Notes: a model not told the origin generated them from the sequence alone. Counted from the stretch's first letter, positions 1-8,118 are shown. The stretch is 64,000 bases of DNA from JBBSGD01 sp038254435 (GCA_038254435.1 JBBSGD010000006.1:1-64000), one strand, 5' to 3'. A program made the numbers and translations.

Positions 1-62
1 AACGATGTCAGGTCCATCCTGTCCCTGGCCATTGCCTCTCCTCTCTGGTTGCTAGTCCCAAC

Positions 63-293
63 TCAGATGAGGATGGGCGATGGCCGCCCTCCTTCAGAGG
101 AATTCAACCCCGAATTTCCACCACTTCTCGGGACGCTAACTTTGATCGCCTTCTCGGTCGCCTGCTGCGCGTGGAAGCACAAGTGCTCGAAGAGCACGCC
201 GGGGATCTCGGCCTCGGCCATGGCGAGATCGCTGCGGGCGTGAGTCAGCCACTCCCGTACGTCCTCCTCAGGCCACTTGCCGCTGGTAGACAA
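63..293 (-). pseudogene. Truncated HEPN-domain protein (toxin of an MNT/HEPN pair)
   Basis: The first ~50 residues read as a HEPN domain: ARSDLAMAE, then the helix FHAQQATEKAIK. HEPN partners of minimal nucleotidyltransferases are RNase-like toxins. After KAIK the sequence turns into low-complexity residues and stops at 76 aa, whereas full HEPN proteins of this type are about 120-140 aa, so the C-terminal half with the Rx4-6H active site is missing. The start overlaps the end of the MNT gene (268-293), the usual tight coupling. The break is probably an insertion or deletion whose other side lies beyond the left edge. The domain is a fairly safe call; loss of activity is inferred. Confidence 0.6.
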
Positions 294-606
294 CCTTGCC
301 TTCCTTCAGCGCAGGATGGATGACGTAATAGGGCCGATCCCCGTACTCCTCGACTTCCTCGGTCGTGAACATGACGACGTCAAGGGGTTGGTCGAGTCCC
401 CTCATACTCATGTAGATATCGCCCGTCACACGATGGCGATCTACCGGCGGCTCGACCACCACCAGGAAGTCAGCGTCACTGTGACGGCTCATCTGCCCGC
501 GGGCAGCGGAGCCGAACAGGACGACCTTGACGGGGTCGGCAACCTCGACGATGCGCCGCACGATCTCCTGCAGCTTCTCCTCGGTGAGGGTGGCGGCGTA
601 GTCCAT
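268..606 (-). CDS. Minimal nucleotidyltransferase (MNT antitoxin)
   Basis: This 112-residue protein has the nucleotidyltransferase signature GSAARG followed by SDADFLVVV, that is GS-x(n)-DxD, the metal-binding core of the pol-beta-like MNT family (NTP_transf_2). MNT proteins paired with HEPN toxins act as antitoxins, in characterised cases by AMPylating the toxin. The gene follows hsdS immediately: its start at 606 shares the last base of hsdS, so it is translated in the restriction-modification operon. It is intact, while its HEPN partner just downstream is truncated, leaving an antitoxin without a working toxin. Confidence 0.8.
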   Translation of the reverse strand: MDYAATLTEEKLQEIVRRIVEVADPVKVVLFGSAARGQMSRHSDADFLVVVEPPVDRHRVTGDIYMSMRGLDQPLDVVMFTTEEVEEYGDRPYYVIHPALKEGKVVYQRQVA

Positions 607-1901
607 CAGGCCACCTCGGGCCAGTCCGTGAGCCGGATCCGCCCGGTCATGAGCTCATGCAGAAGCGTCTTAAAAAGCTGATCGAGAGCCTCCCGCCGCT
701 GTTCTCCGGCCCGAATCTTCTTATCAATTGCTTCAAACATGTCCGCGATAACCACTTGATCCCTCAGTGATGGTAACGGGAGCACTATCTTTCGAAGCTC
801 ACCTTGACTGATTCCTTGAGCAGTTGTACCTCTAGCCCGTCCATGGAGCTGTCTTTGAACGGGCCTACATCGAAGGACGGCCAGCAGGTAACGCTCGTCC
901 AGCTTGGTGGGGTCCGCTCTTAACCCGAAGAGGCGCTGTCCTAAGCAGTATCTATCACCATTGGGAATTCGGCCAACCTGGCCCAGCGGTGCCTCAGAAG
1001 TAAGTAGGGCGTCCCCAGGGCGAAGTTTCTTAGACATCCACCGCTCGTAGAGTTCCTCGCTCACGAAGCGGGGAGTGCTGTCGAGAGCTATGGCGCCTTT
1101 CTTGACATTCAATGCCGAGATCACTGGAATCCCAGAGCTAGAGAAGGCCCCTCCGAGCTTCTTCGGCGTCTTCCCTCGATAGTCAATCAGTTCAAGCAGC
1201 ACAGATTGCAACTCTGCGACCGCCCAGTGCTCAGGTATCTGTCCAAACTGCATTCTCTTGGTTCGTGTGTTGCAGACATCATCAACTGCCACAGGGCCAT
1301 ACGTAAAGAGTTGTGCTTCCAAGCAATCTCTCACTTGCTGACTTGCACCGATGGCTTGGTCAGTCTGTTCCTTGGCTCGCTGCACGGTGTGGAGCACATG
1401 AGCGATAGCGCGCTGTTCGTCAAGGGAAGGCTTCGCGAACTCAAACGACCTTAGCTTTGACCAGGACGTTCGGGGATGATTAAGGCCGCTAGTCGTCGCA
1501 GAGGCGTGCCGCCGAAGGGCGGCGGTATGCAGAAGGAACGCCATGAAACCCGGGTCGTACCCGTCCCGCGCTCGGAGCACCAAAATATCCGTGGAGCAGA
1601 TCCCCTCTTCTTGAGCCAAAGCCGCCTTATCGAGGTATGGCCGCAACTTGCCATAGAGGATCTCATTGGGGCGGAAGCGGGTCTTGGCGCTCCGCACGTC
1701 GCCAGGAACGCCGGGATGAGTGACCGTGGTGCTTCCCGGTTCAATGTGCTCCAGGCCCACGTAAACGAGCCCCCCAGCTCTCGAGGGAAGCAGCGTTTGC
1801 GTCTGCATCTCCAGAGCCTCTTCCAGCTGCACACTCGACCACCTGGTCCCGGGGAGTCCGGGATCCACGGAACGCTGCTGCATGCTCGGGGCGTTAGACA
1901 C
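606..1901 (-). CDS. hsdS: Type I restriction-modification specificity subunit HsdS
   Basis: A 431-residue protein with the two-half layout of HsdS. Target-recognition domain 1 spans roughly residues 20-160. It is followed by a conserved helix (LDEQRAIAHVLHTVQ, ~160-200). Domain 2 begins at HWAVAELQSVLLELIDYRG (~225), and a second conserved helix (LRDQVVIADMFEAIDKKI, ~385) ends in LLHELMTGRIRL. The two recognition domains read the two halves of a split target and bring HsdM and HsdR to it. The start overlaps the 3' end of hsdM by 8 bases. No hsdR is visible; it may lie beyond the left edge or be lost. Confidence 0.93.
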   Translation of the reverse strand: MSNAPSMQQRSVDPGLPGTRWSSVQLEEALEMQTQTLLPSRAGGLVYVGLEHIEPGSTTVTHPGVPGDVRSAKTRFRPNEILYGKLRPYLDKAALAQEEGICSTDILVLRARDGYDPGFMAFLLHTAALRRHASATTSGLNHPRTSWSKLRSFEFAKPSLDEQRAIAHVLHTVQRAKEQTDQAIGASQQVRDCLEAQLFTYGPVAVDDVCNTRTKRMQFGQIPEHWAVAELQSVLLELIDYRGKTPKKLGGAFSSSGIPVISALNVKKGAIALDSTPRFVSEELYERWMSKKLRPGDALLTSEAPLGQVGRIPNGDRYCLGQRLFGLRADPTKLDERYLLAVLRCRPVQRQLHGRARGTTAQGISQGELRKIVLPLPSLRDQVVIADMFEAIDKKIRAGEQRREALDQLFKTLLHELMTGRIRLTDWPEVA

Positions 1902-3512
1902 CCCGGCGTGTCCCCACTCCGAGGCGCGCGAGCACCCGGGTCAGTTGCTCGTCGGCTCTTGCTCGTTCTTCTTCCGCCTCTTTCAGGAGCACTACCGCAT
2001 CTTCCAGCGGCAGGACTTCCTCGGCTTCGTCGGTGGAGACGTAGCGGTTGGGGGAGAGGTTGTAGTCGTTGCCGACGACCTCCGTCTTGTCGATGACGGC
2101 GGAGACGTTCTCTTGATGCTTCCAGGCGTGGTACAGGTCGGCGATCTGGGCAACGTGTTCGTTGGTCAGGTGATTCTTGGGCCGGCCCTTCGTGAACTGC
2201 TTGGAGGCGTTGATCAGCAGGATCTCGTCGGGGTGCTGCTTGGCCTTGTTGATGACCAGCACGATGCCCGGTGCGCTCGTGTTGTAGAAGAGGTTCTCGG
2301 GCAGAAGCACCACAGCCTCGACTAGGTTCCGCTCGACGAACGCCTTGCGGACGTCACGTTCCCGGTTGGAGCCGCTGGCTTCGCTGCCGCGACTGACTGC
2401 TCCTGTGTCAAGGACAACCGCTAACCGTCCACCCTCCGAGAGTGACGCGTGCATGTGCTGGACCCAGCCCCAGTCGGCAGTCGAGGCCGGTGGGACGCCG
2501 AGGCCGAAGCGCTCGTATCCGTCACTCTCGTAGCTCGAGACAGGGAAGTCCTGATTCCACATCGGATTGGCCGTCACGATGTCGAAGCGCCGCAACGAGC
2601 CCTGGTCGTCCAGAAACTGCGGATGGTGCATGGTGTCGCCGAGGGCGATCTCGGCGTCCATGCCGTGCAGGAACGAGTTCATGCGGGCGATGGCGAAAGT
2701 CGCGGGGTTGATCTCCTGCCCCAAGGGGCGCAGGGGGGCAACCGTGTTAGGCAGCCGCAGGTGGCCGTTGACGCGTTCGCCGCGCTCCTCGAGCAGGCCA
2801 AGGTGGCACTTGATCAACAACCCTCCGGAACCGCAGCAGGGGTCGTAGACCGTCATCCCCGGCTCGGGTTGGAGCATGCGGGCCATGAGAACGGCCACCT
2901 CCCGGGGGGTGTAGAACTCGCCGGCCGACTGTCCCTGACCCTCGGCGAACTTGCGCAGCAGATATTCGTAGGCGCGACCCAGGATGTCGGGCTCGACGTC
3001 GTCGAGACCGAGGCGGTGGCGTCCAAGGATCTGTACCAGAGCAGCGAGGCGGGCGTCGTCGACCATCCGCGACCCGCCGCCGTGGCGTTGAAGTCGACGA
3101 TGTCGATCACGCCGCGTAGGCGCGGATTCTCACCAGACAGTGCTCGGACGGCATCTGTCAGGTGCTCACCCAGCCCGCTTGTGCGGCGGGCGATCTCGGG
3201 CCAGCGCGCCTCCGCGGGAACGAAGAAGCGCACCACCCCGTGATCGTTCTCGGCGAGAGCGAGCGCTCGATCCCGGCCCTTGAAGTCCCTAGCCAGCCCC
3301 TCTATCTCGTCGTCGAAGACGTCCGAGATGCGCTTGAGGAAGATGAGCGGCAGGATGTAGTCCTTGAACTTGGGCGCGTCCAAAGGCCCCCGGATCTGGC
3401 AAGCGGCATCCCAGAGCCATTGCTCGAGCGTGGGGACGTCAAGCCGGCGCTCCCGCCCTTCCAAGGCCTTCCTCCTCTCTGTCCTCAGTCGAATGTTAGA
3501 GGAGACTGCCAT
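1894..3512 (-). pseudogene. hsdM: Type I DNA methyltransferase HsdM, split by a frameshift
   Basis: The 5' part (3512 down to ~3085) gives the HsdM N-terminal helical domain (LEQWLWDAACQIRG, FLKRISDVFDDE) up to IVDFNATAAG. The rest (3066 to 1894) is in another frame and gives the catalytic domain: EYLLRKFAEGQGQSAGEFYTP, SAM-binding DPCCGSGGLLI, and the adenine-methyltransferase motif NPMW. The two meet in a GGCGGCGGG run at about 3075-3085, where one missing base explains the shift. Read together the product would be near 540 aa, normal for HsdM. Either the gene is dead or the base was lost in sequencing. It heads the hsdM-hsdS-MNT-HEPN operon. Confidence 0.85.
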
Positions 3513-3861
3513 GGTTCTGCGCCGATGCCTCCAGAGCTAAGCAAACGTCGCTGAGCGCTGGACAGGGGTGACTGCTACTGGAGGCGGGCAATCCATGCTC
3601 GATGTCCACCAGACCTCTTCCGCTGAGCTAACCGCCCATGGCTATCAAAGTACTTAGGCCGGCCGGTTCGGGTCACGCCCACCGACGTGGTGTATGAGAA
3701 GCACCGCGTCATCCTCTGAACGGAACTCTAGCTCGCGGGCTGAAGCTCCTTCGTCACCTCCTTCTCGGTCTTTGCCTCACCCTCGATGACGCTCACGCGC
3801 GCGTTGGCCAGTGACTCGACGCTCATGTATCGCCGGGCGACCGTCCACTCGAGCTTCTATG
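3513..3861. other. Intergenic stretch with a tRNA-like fragment
   Basis: About 350 bases between the hsdM start and the IS110-like scrap hold no coding region I can support. The only recognisable item is the tRNA 5'-half fragment at 3611-3637. Confidence 0.5.
3611..3637 (-). other. tRNA 5'-end fragment, possible attachment-site relic
   Basis: Read on the minus strand from 3637, the sequence GGGCGGTTAGCTCAGCGG followed by AAGAGG matches the first ~24 bases of an ordinary bacterial tRNA: acceptor strand GGGCGGT, TA, D-stem GCTC, D-loop AGCGG. The match stops after the D-arm. There is no anticodon arm, T-arm or returning ACCGCCC, so this is not a functional tRNA. Such fragments are often left where integrative elements use tRNA genes. 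It sits between the restriction-modification genes and the nuclease-like gene. Confidence 0.45.
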
Positions 3862-3999
3862 TCAAACGCACGCTTGCTCCCTGGTCCCGAAGGTCCGGTA
3901 GATTCGATCGGAGATGCGTCTCTTGAGGCAGCGGATAGCTTCCTTCTTAGACTTTCCCTCCGAGATTTTGCGAGCGTAGTAGCGGTGGAGAGATGAGAC
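3862..3999 (-). mobile_element. IS110-family transposase C-terminal scrap
   Basis: The minus-strand reading ending at 3862 gives LHRYYARKISEGKSKKEA then IRCLKRRISDRIYR, which resembles the C-terminal tail of IS110-family transposases (helical, rich in K/R, 'EGKSxKEAxRCLKRxxxxxxYR'). About 43 residues remain and no catalytic domain is present. The scrap overlaps the last ~50 bases of the neighbouring nuclease-like gene in a different frame, so the end of that gene was probably replaced by this element. Family assignment is by pattern only. Confidence 0.5.
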
Positions 4000-5722
4000 G
4001 CATGATGGCCTCGTCGTTGCCGTCGAGAGGAACGAAGCGGGCGGACACAAGACCGTCTTCGCCCGGCTCCATCGAAGGCGTCTCGAGGCGCGCGGCCACG
4101 AGCTGCACCCGACGCGTCCCGAGGGGTACCACCTCGTCTCCCACCCGGATCGCGAACGTTTCGTCCCGCACGACGGTTTGCGCGGGGTCCACGGACGCGA
4201 GGGCATCGGGCTTGACCTGGATTGGGAAGCTGTCCCACTTCGTCGTCACCGTCTCGCCGCGCAACAACCGCGCCCCGATCACCAGCCCCTCGCCCTGCGC
4301 CCGCGTGAGCACCGAGAGGTCGGGGGCGAAGATCTGGGCAGCCGTGTGTCCCTGGATGGTGGCGAGAGCCTCGACGGTCTGCAGGACGAGTTTCCCCTCA
4401 GATCCCTGTGCGAAGTCGGTCGGGATCGCTATGCCCGACGCGAGCGCGGGACCGTAGGCGGGCCCGAACCGCAGTTCGTGTGGAGGCCGGAAGGCGGCGA
4501 GGAAACGCAGCCCCGGGATGACCTCGGTGGGGCGCTTCGAACTGAGGTCGTCGCGAGGGCGAAGCGACATCTTGACGCTCTGTGCCGCCAGATCCATCCA
4601 CATCTCGATCGTGAACACACCGTTGGCTTCCTCGCCCGAAGCGCGAACACCTTCGCCGGTCAGACCTCTGGTCACGGGATTCATCTTGAGCAGCGTGTCG
4701 GCGATCGCCTGTCCGGACGCGTCGACCACGTGAACCCTGAGCTCGTAGCCCTCACCTTCCGACGGGCCCAAGACGACTCCGGCGCCCTCGACCTTGCCTC
4801 CGAGTCCCCCCGGTAGGTCGAGGTCCAGTGTCGCAGAGCCCAGGGGCGCCTTGAACGGCGTGCCGAACTTGATCCACTCCTGGAGGTGCTCGGCCTCCTC
4901 GCTGTTGCGGTCGAGGTTCCACGTCAGCCGGATCGGGATGGGTCGCTCCCCGGTGGCCTCGTCGAAGCGAGCGAATACCTTGAACGTGATGCACAACTCG
5001 TCGTCGCCGAAGTGGGCGGCGAACACGAGACCCGGCTGCGAGCCGATTTCGGGCCGCGTCGCGTCGACCGAGAAGTCGTAGCGGTAGTGGGGGTCGTAGC
5101 GGTTCAGCTCGCGGTGGAGTGCCGCGAGACCCGGCTGAATGTCTGCCGGCGACAGCGTCTTGTCCCCAGCGGTCGAGTCCTGCACGGAGCCGCCGAGCGC
5201 GACCAGCTTCGTGAGATCGGCGACGGCTGCCTCCAACCGCTCCTTGCCATCGTGCAGGTAGTAGTCGATCACGTCGGGGAACTTGGCGGCCAACCCGTCC
5301 AAGAACGCGAGGCCGCGCCACTCGCAGTTGAACGTCGCCTTCTCGGTCAGCTTCTTCAACCAGTCCAGATTCTCTCGGGTCGCGTCGAGCGGCAATGCGA
5401 GATACCAGTTGCGGACCCGAAGATCTCTGTCCTTGATCGTCTTGAGGATGCGTGCGTACGACTTCTTGATCTGGGTCTTCTGTCCGGCGGTGAGGTTCAC
5501 CGAGAACCCCTTCACCTGGTAGACGTCCACCTCCGACGGGACCCCGGTCGGGACCAGGACGTCGATCCCGCCATCACCGCGCGACGGACGGATCCGTTGG
5601 GCACGCTGGTTCTCGCGCGCCAGCAGTACGGCAGAAACGTGTTCGATGTCGTCGGGCGCGATGCGCGTCCACCCCACCCGCGCCATACTCAAGCCTCGTG
5701 TTTCGTCATGTAGGTCACGCAT
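3947..5722 (-). CDS. Large PD-(D/E)XK (Mrr-like) nuclease-domain protein, 3' end probably replaced
   Basis: In this 591-residue protein the first ~110 residues look like a restriction-endonuclease fold: LLARENQR near residue 35, RGDGGIDVLVP (Asp54), and VDVYQVKGF (Gln69, Lys71), the D...QxK pattern of Mrr-type PD-(D/E)XK nucleases. The remaining ~450 residues are not recognised; they are beta-rich and mostly acidic. The last ~17 residues coincide with the IS110-like scrap, so the native C-terminus is probably missing. It lies in the same island and orientation as the type I system, so a defence role is plausible. An alternative start is Met13 (MARVGW). Confidence 0.6.
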   Translation of the reverse strand: MRDLHDETRGLSMARVGWTRIAPDDIEHVSAVLLARENQRAQRIRPSRGDGGIDVLVPTGVPSEVDVYQVKGFSVNLTAGQKTQIKKSYARILKTIKDRDLRVRNWYLALPLDATRENLDWLKKLTEKATFNCEWRGLAFLDGLAAKFPDVIDYYLHDGKERLEAAVADLTKLVALGGSVQDSTAGDKTLSPADIQPGLAALHRELNRYDPHYRYDFSVDATRPEIGSQPGLVFAAHFGDDELCITFKVFARFDEATGERPIPIRLTWNLDRNSEEAEHLQEWIKFGTPFKAPLGSATLDLDLPGGLGGKVEGAGVVLGPSEGEGYELRVHVVDASGQAIADTLLKMNPVTRGLTGEGVRASGEEANGVFTIEMWMDLAAQSVKMSLRPRDDLSSKRPTEVIPGLRFLAAFRPPHELRFGPAYGPALASGIAIPTDFAQGSEGKLVLQTVEALATIQGHTAAQIFAPDLSVLTRAQGEGLVIGARLLRGETVTTKWDSFPIQVKPDALASVDPAQTVVRDETFAIRVGDEVVPLGTRRVQLVAARLETPSMEPGEDGLVSARFVPLDGNDEAIMRLISPPLLRSQNLGGKV

Positions 5723-5960
5723 CCATTCTCCGGCACCGTGGCCCTACACGGGTCCGTGACGCATCGCCTCACCGCCACCTCCTCCAGCCGCCGGTCTCTT
5801 TCACATAGCAGAGCCGGCCCACCCCGCAAGGGCGCTCCGTTCCTCCCTGCGGTCCGGTACTCGCGTCTCTGCGAGAGAGCTGTCGCTCCCCTTGCTGGCT
5901 GGTCCTCAAGCCCTGCTCGCGGTCCGGGTCGACCGGCGACTGGACTCAGGAGGTGGCTTG

Positions 5961-6365
5961 ATGGCTATGGCGGAGCGAGATCTCACGAACCCCCCGGTGC
6001 AAGGACCCCGCCCGAAGCTGAGGCGTGCACCACAATTGCTCACCGTTGGAGACGCTGCAATACGTCTAAGCGTCTCAACCAAGTCCATCCGTCGTTGGAT
6101 CGAGGCCGGGGAGCTGCCGGCGGTGCGGCTCGGGCGGGCGGTCCGGATCGAGGAGGCGGCGGCGGCCGACTTCGTTGCTCGGCGTGAATCCTTGGTGTTG
6201 CCGGCTCCCCGCGATCAGAACGGTGACGACGGGTCTCGCGCTGGCTCCTGTGGCGCGGCGGTGCGGCGCGTCCAACAGACGGGCAACGGGGGGTGGGTCG
6301 ATCTCTTGGTGAGGAAGAGAAGCGCGCCCTCCTGCAGATTTGACGGTGGCCCCAACGGGATTTGA
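5961..6365 (+). CDS. Excisionase-family HTH DNA-binding protein
   Basis: I chose the ATG at 5961 because AGGAGGT lies just upstream (~5949-5955). The 134-residue product has a MerR/excisionase-type winged helix in its first half: LLTVGDAAIRLSVSTKSIRR, then WIEAGELPAVRLGRAVRI. Such proteins serve as excisionases or small regulators of integrated elements. The C-terminal ~60 residues are unstructured, and the stop lies inside the 3' end of tRNA-Glu, as expected for a gene adjoining an integration site. No integrase is visible beside it. Confidence 0.7.
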   Translation: MAMAERDLTNPPVQGPRPKLRRAPQLLTVGDAAIRLSVSTKSIRRWIEAGELPAVRLGRAVRIEEAAAADFVARRESLVLPAPRDQNGDDGSRAGSCGAAVRRVQQTGNGGWVDLLVRKRSAPSCRFDGGPNGI

Positions 6366-6420
6366 ACCCGTGTTACCGCCTTGAAAGGGCGGCGTCCTGA
6401 CCAGGCTAGACGATGGGGCC
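6347..6420 (-). tRNA. tRNA-Glu (TTC)
   Basis: Cloverleaf read on the minus strand: acceptor GGCCCCA pairs with TGGGGCC, the anticodon stem is CCGCC/GGCGG around loop CTTTCAA (anticodon TTC), and the T-arm carries GGTTCAAATCC. All stems pair. Its 3' end faces the defence island, the side where integrative elements insert. Confidence 0.95.
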
Positions 6421-6487
6421 CTCGGCCTTGCGGCCGCGTTCTGAGGGTACCGCCTCCCACTGTGCGGCTCGCGTAGAGTGAGCCGAG

Positions 6488-6880
6488 ATGCGATCCCTTG
6501 CAGTCTTTGTCGGCGGCGCGCTCGGGGCGCTGGCTCGCTGGGGCATCGGCCTTGCCCTTGCCGGCTCTGCGGGAACCTTCCCCCTTGCTACCCTGCTCGT
6601 CAACGTGTCCGGGGCTTTCGGGCTCGGCTTCGCGGCGGCGGTCCTGACCGAGCGCATGCCACCCAACCGGTTGCTAAGACCCCTTCTCGGAGCAGGCTTC
6701 TTCGGCGCCTACACGACCTTCTCGACGATGGCCTTCGAGGGCGTCCGCCTCCTCGACAACGGCCATGTTGCAACCGCGGTGACGTACTGGATCGTGACGC
6801 TGATCGGCGGACAGATGGCCGGCGTTTACGGAATGTGGCTCGCTCGGATCAATTGGCGAGCGCGACGGGAGGCGACATGA
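6488..6880 (+). CDS. crcB: Fluoride channel subunit FluC/CrcB (first copy)
   Basis: A 130-residue protein with four hydrophobic segments. It carries the FluC hallmarks: GGALGALARW near the N-terminus, LLVNVSGAFGLG, and the fluoride-pathway segment GAYTTFSTMAFE. FluC proteins are dual-topology channels that let toxic fluoride leave the cytoplasm. Actinobacteria and many Gram-positives often carry two adjacent genes that form a heterodimer, and a second copy lies at 7221. Its stop overlaps the start of the DUF190 gene (ATGA). No fluoride-riboswitch consensus was found upstream. Confidence 0.93.
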   Translation: MRSLAVFVGGALGALARWGIGLALAGSAGTFPLATLLVNVSGAFGLGFAAAVLTERMPPNRLLRPLLGAGFFGAYTTFSTMAFEGVRLLDNGHVATAVTYWIVTLIGGQMAGVYGMWLARINWRARREAT

Positions 6881-7224
6881 AGCTCCAAGGCGAGGGCCTG
6901 CTGGTGCGGATCTTCATCGGCGAGTCCGACAAATGGAATCACAAACCGCTGTACGAGGAGATCGTGCGGGAGGCGCGCGAGCGAGGGCTCGCCGGAGCCA
7001 CGGTCTTGCGAGGGATCGAAGGGTTCGGCGCGCACTCCCGTCTGCACACGGCCCGCATACTGCGGCTGTCCGAGGACCTTCCCCTCGTCATCGAGATTGT
7101 CGACGAGGCCTCCAAGGTCAAGTCGTTTCTCGACGAGGTGGACGACATGATCGAAGAAGGCATGGTGACACTCGAACGTGTCGAAGTGCGCAAGTATCAG
7201 GCCAAGGACTCTGGAGGCAGGTGA
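6877..7224 (+). CDS. DUF190 (PII-like) protein between two FluC genes
   Basis: A 115-residue protein beginning MKLQGEGLLVRIFIGESDKW, with the family pattern LYEEIVREARERGLAGATVLRGIEGFG and LPLVIEIVD. DUF190 proteins have a PII-like ferredoxin fold and are commonly found next to crcB/fluC; their biochemical role is not established. Four-base overlaps couple it to the FluC genes on both sides (6877-6880 and 7221-7224), so all three are probably made together. A role in sensing or modulating fluoride export is only suggested by context. Confidence 0.9.
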   Translation: MKLQGEGLLVRIFIGESDKWNHKPLYEEIVREARERGLAGATVLRGIEGFGAHSRLHTARILRLSEDLPLVIEIVDEASKVKSFLDEVDDMIEEGMVTLERVEVRKYQAKDSGGR

Positions 7225-7583
7225 CCGCGCTCGCCGTTGCAATCGGAGGGGGCGTAGGAGCGCTTGCCCGTTACGGACTCGAAGGAATCGTGGCTCCGAG
7301 GCAGACAAGCCCTTTTCCTTTGAGCACGTTCCTTGTCAACGTGATGGGGAGCACCGCACTCGGAGCGCTCATGGCGCTGGTGCTCGGGGGCCATCTCCCC
7401 GGGCAGTGGCTGGCCTGGGGCGGCACTGGGTTTCTCGGAGGATTCACTACCTTCTCGACCTTCACGTACGAAACCGTGCGGTTGATCGAGGACGGAGCGT
7501 GGGGCTACGCGACTCTAAATCTGCTTCTCTCCGGCCCACTCAGCTTCGTTGGCGCCGGCGTCACGTACCTGCTTCTCAGGTAG
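7221..7583 (+). CDS. crcB: Fluoride channel subunit FluC/CrcB (second copy)
   Basis: The GTG start at 7221 overlaps the DUF190 stop and has GGAGG about 5 bases upstream. The product has 120 residues and four hydrophobic segments, with GGGVGALARYG, FLVNVMGSTALGAL and GFLGGFTTFSTFTYE, closer to the FluC consensus than the first copy. The two are diverged, not recent duplicates, which suits an obligate heterodimer with opposed subunit topologies. The 3' end overlaps the convergent fur gene by 8 bases. Confidence 0.93.
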   Translation: MTALAVAIGGGVGALARYGLEGIVAPRQTSPFPLSTFLVNVMGSTALGALMALVLGGHLPGQWLAWGGTGFLGGFTTFSTFTYETVRLIEDGAWGYATLNLLLSGPLSFVGAGVTYLLLR

Positions 7584-8061
7584 CGCTTGCCGCTGCACAA
7601 TCCGCGCACAACCCGCTGACCACGAGGTCGGCGTTACCTCCCGTGAAACCCTTGCGCCCCGCCGCCTCCAGGACAGGAGCAACGTCCACAGGGGCGGCGA
7701 TGTCTTCGACGCGTCCGCAGCGCCGGCAGATGGCGTGGTAATGGACGTCGGTTCGAGAGTCGAACACGACCGCGCCCCCTGCGGTCAGCACGCGACGCAC
7801 GAGGCCGAGCTCCTCGAAGAGCTCGAGCGTCGCATAGACGGTGGGAAGGGACACCCCGGGGAGCTCGCCCGCGACCTCATTGAAGACGTGCTCGGCGGTC
7901 GCGTGCCGGTCGAGGGAGCAAACCACGTGATGGATGAGCAGCCGCTGCGGCGTGGCCCGCAGCCCTCTGGCCCGCAGAGTCGCCGCGAAGTCGGCCGGCT
8001 GCGCAGCTTTCGTGGCGCTGCTGGACATGGCTGGGGCTTGCCTCGCTTCCGGTCGACGCAT
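7576..8061 (-). CDS. Fur-family metal/peroxide-responsive repressor
   Basis: The 161-residue product (about 150 if the start is MSSSATK at 8028) has the Fur layout. A winged-helix domain (LRARGLRATPQRLLIHHVV, TVYATLELFEELGLV) is followed by a dimerisation domain with VHYHAICRRCGRVED and CADC, the two CxxC pairs of the structural zinc site. The regulated ligand (Fe, Mn, Zn or peroxide) cannot be told from sequence. It is divergent from a VIT-type iron exporter gene with 57 bases between them, and the palindrome at 8069-8083 abuts its start, which suggests autoregulation and control of the transporter. Confidence 0.88.
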   Translation of the reverse strand: MRRPEARQAPAMSSSATKAAQPADFAATLRARGLRATPQRLLIHHVVCSLDRHATAEHVFNEVAGELPGVSLPTVYATLELFEELGLVRRVLTAGGAVVFDSRTDVHYHAICRRCGRVEDIAAPVDVAPVLEAAGRKGFTGGNADLVVSGLCADCAAASAT

Positions 8062-8068
8062 GCGGATG

Positions 8069-8083
8069 TTAGGTGCACCTTAA
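8069..8083. promoter_or_regulatory. Palindromic operator candidate for the Fur-family regulator
   Basis: TTAGGTGCACCTTAA has a perfect 10-base palindromic core (AGGTGCACCT). It lies between the divergent fur-family and VIT-type genes, 8 bases from the regulator's ATG, beside AT-rich TTAATTTAAAT that could supply a -10 element. The outer TTAGGT...ACCT-AA resembles iron-responsive boxes of actinobacteria. Which protein binds it is inferred from position. Confidence 0.5.
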
Positions 8084-8118
8084 TTTAAATCCTTTGCTCC
8101 TGCTATTAAGATACCTCC

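Noticed and set aside
6421..6487. Fluoride riboswitch before the first fluC
   Set aside because: Only 67 bases lie between tRNA-Glu and the ATG, and the conserved pseudoknot sequence is not present.
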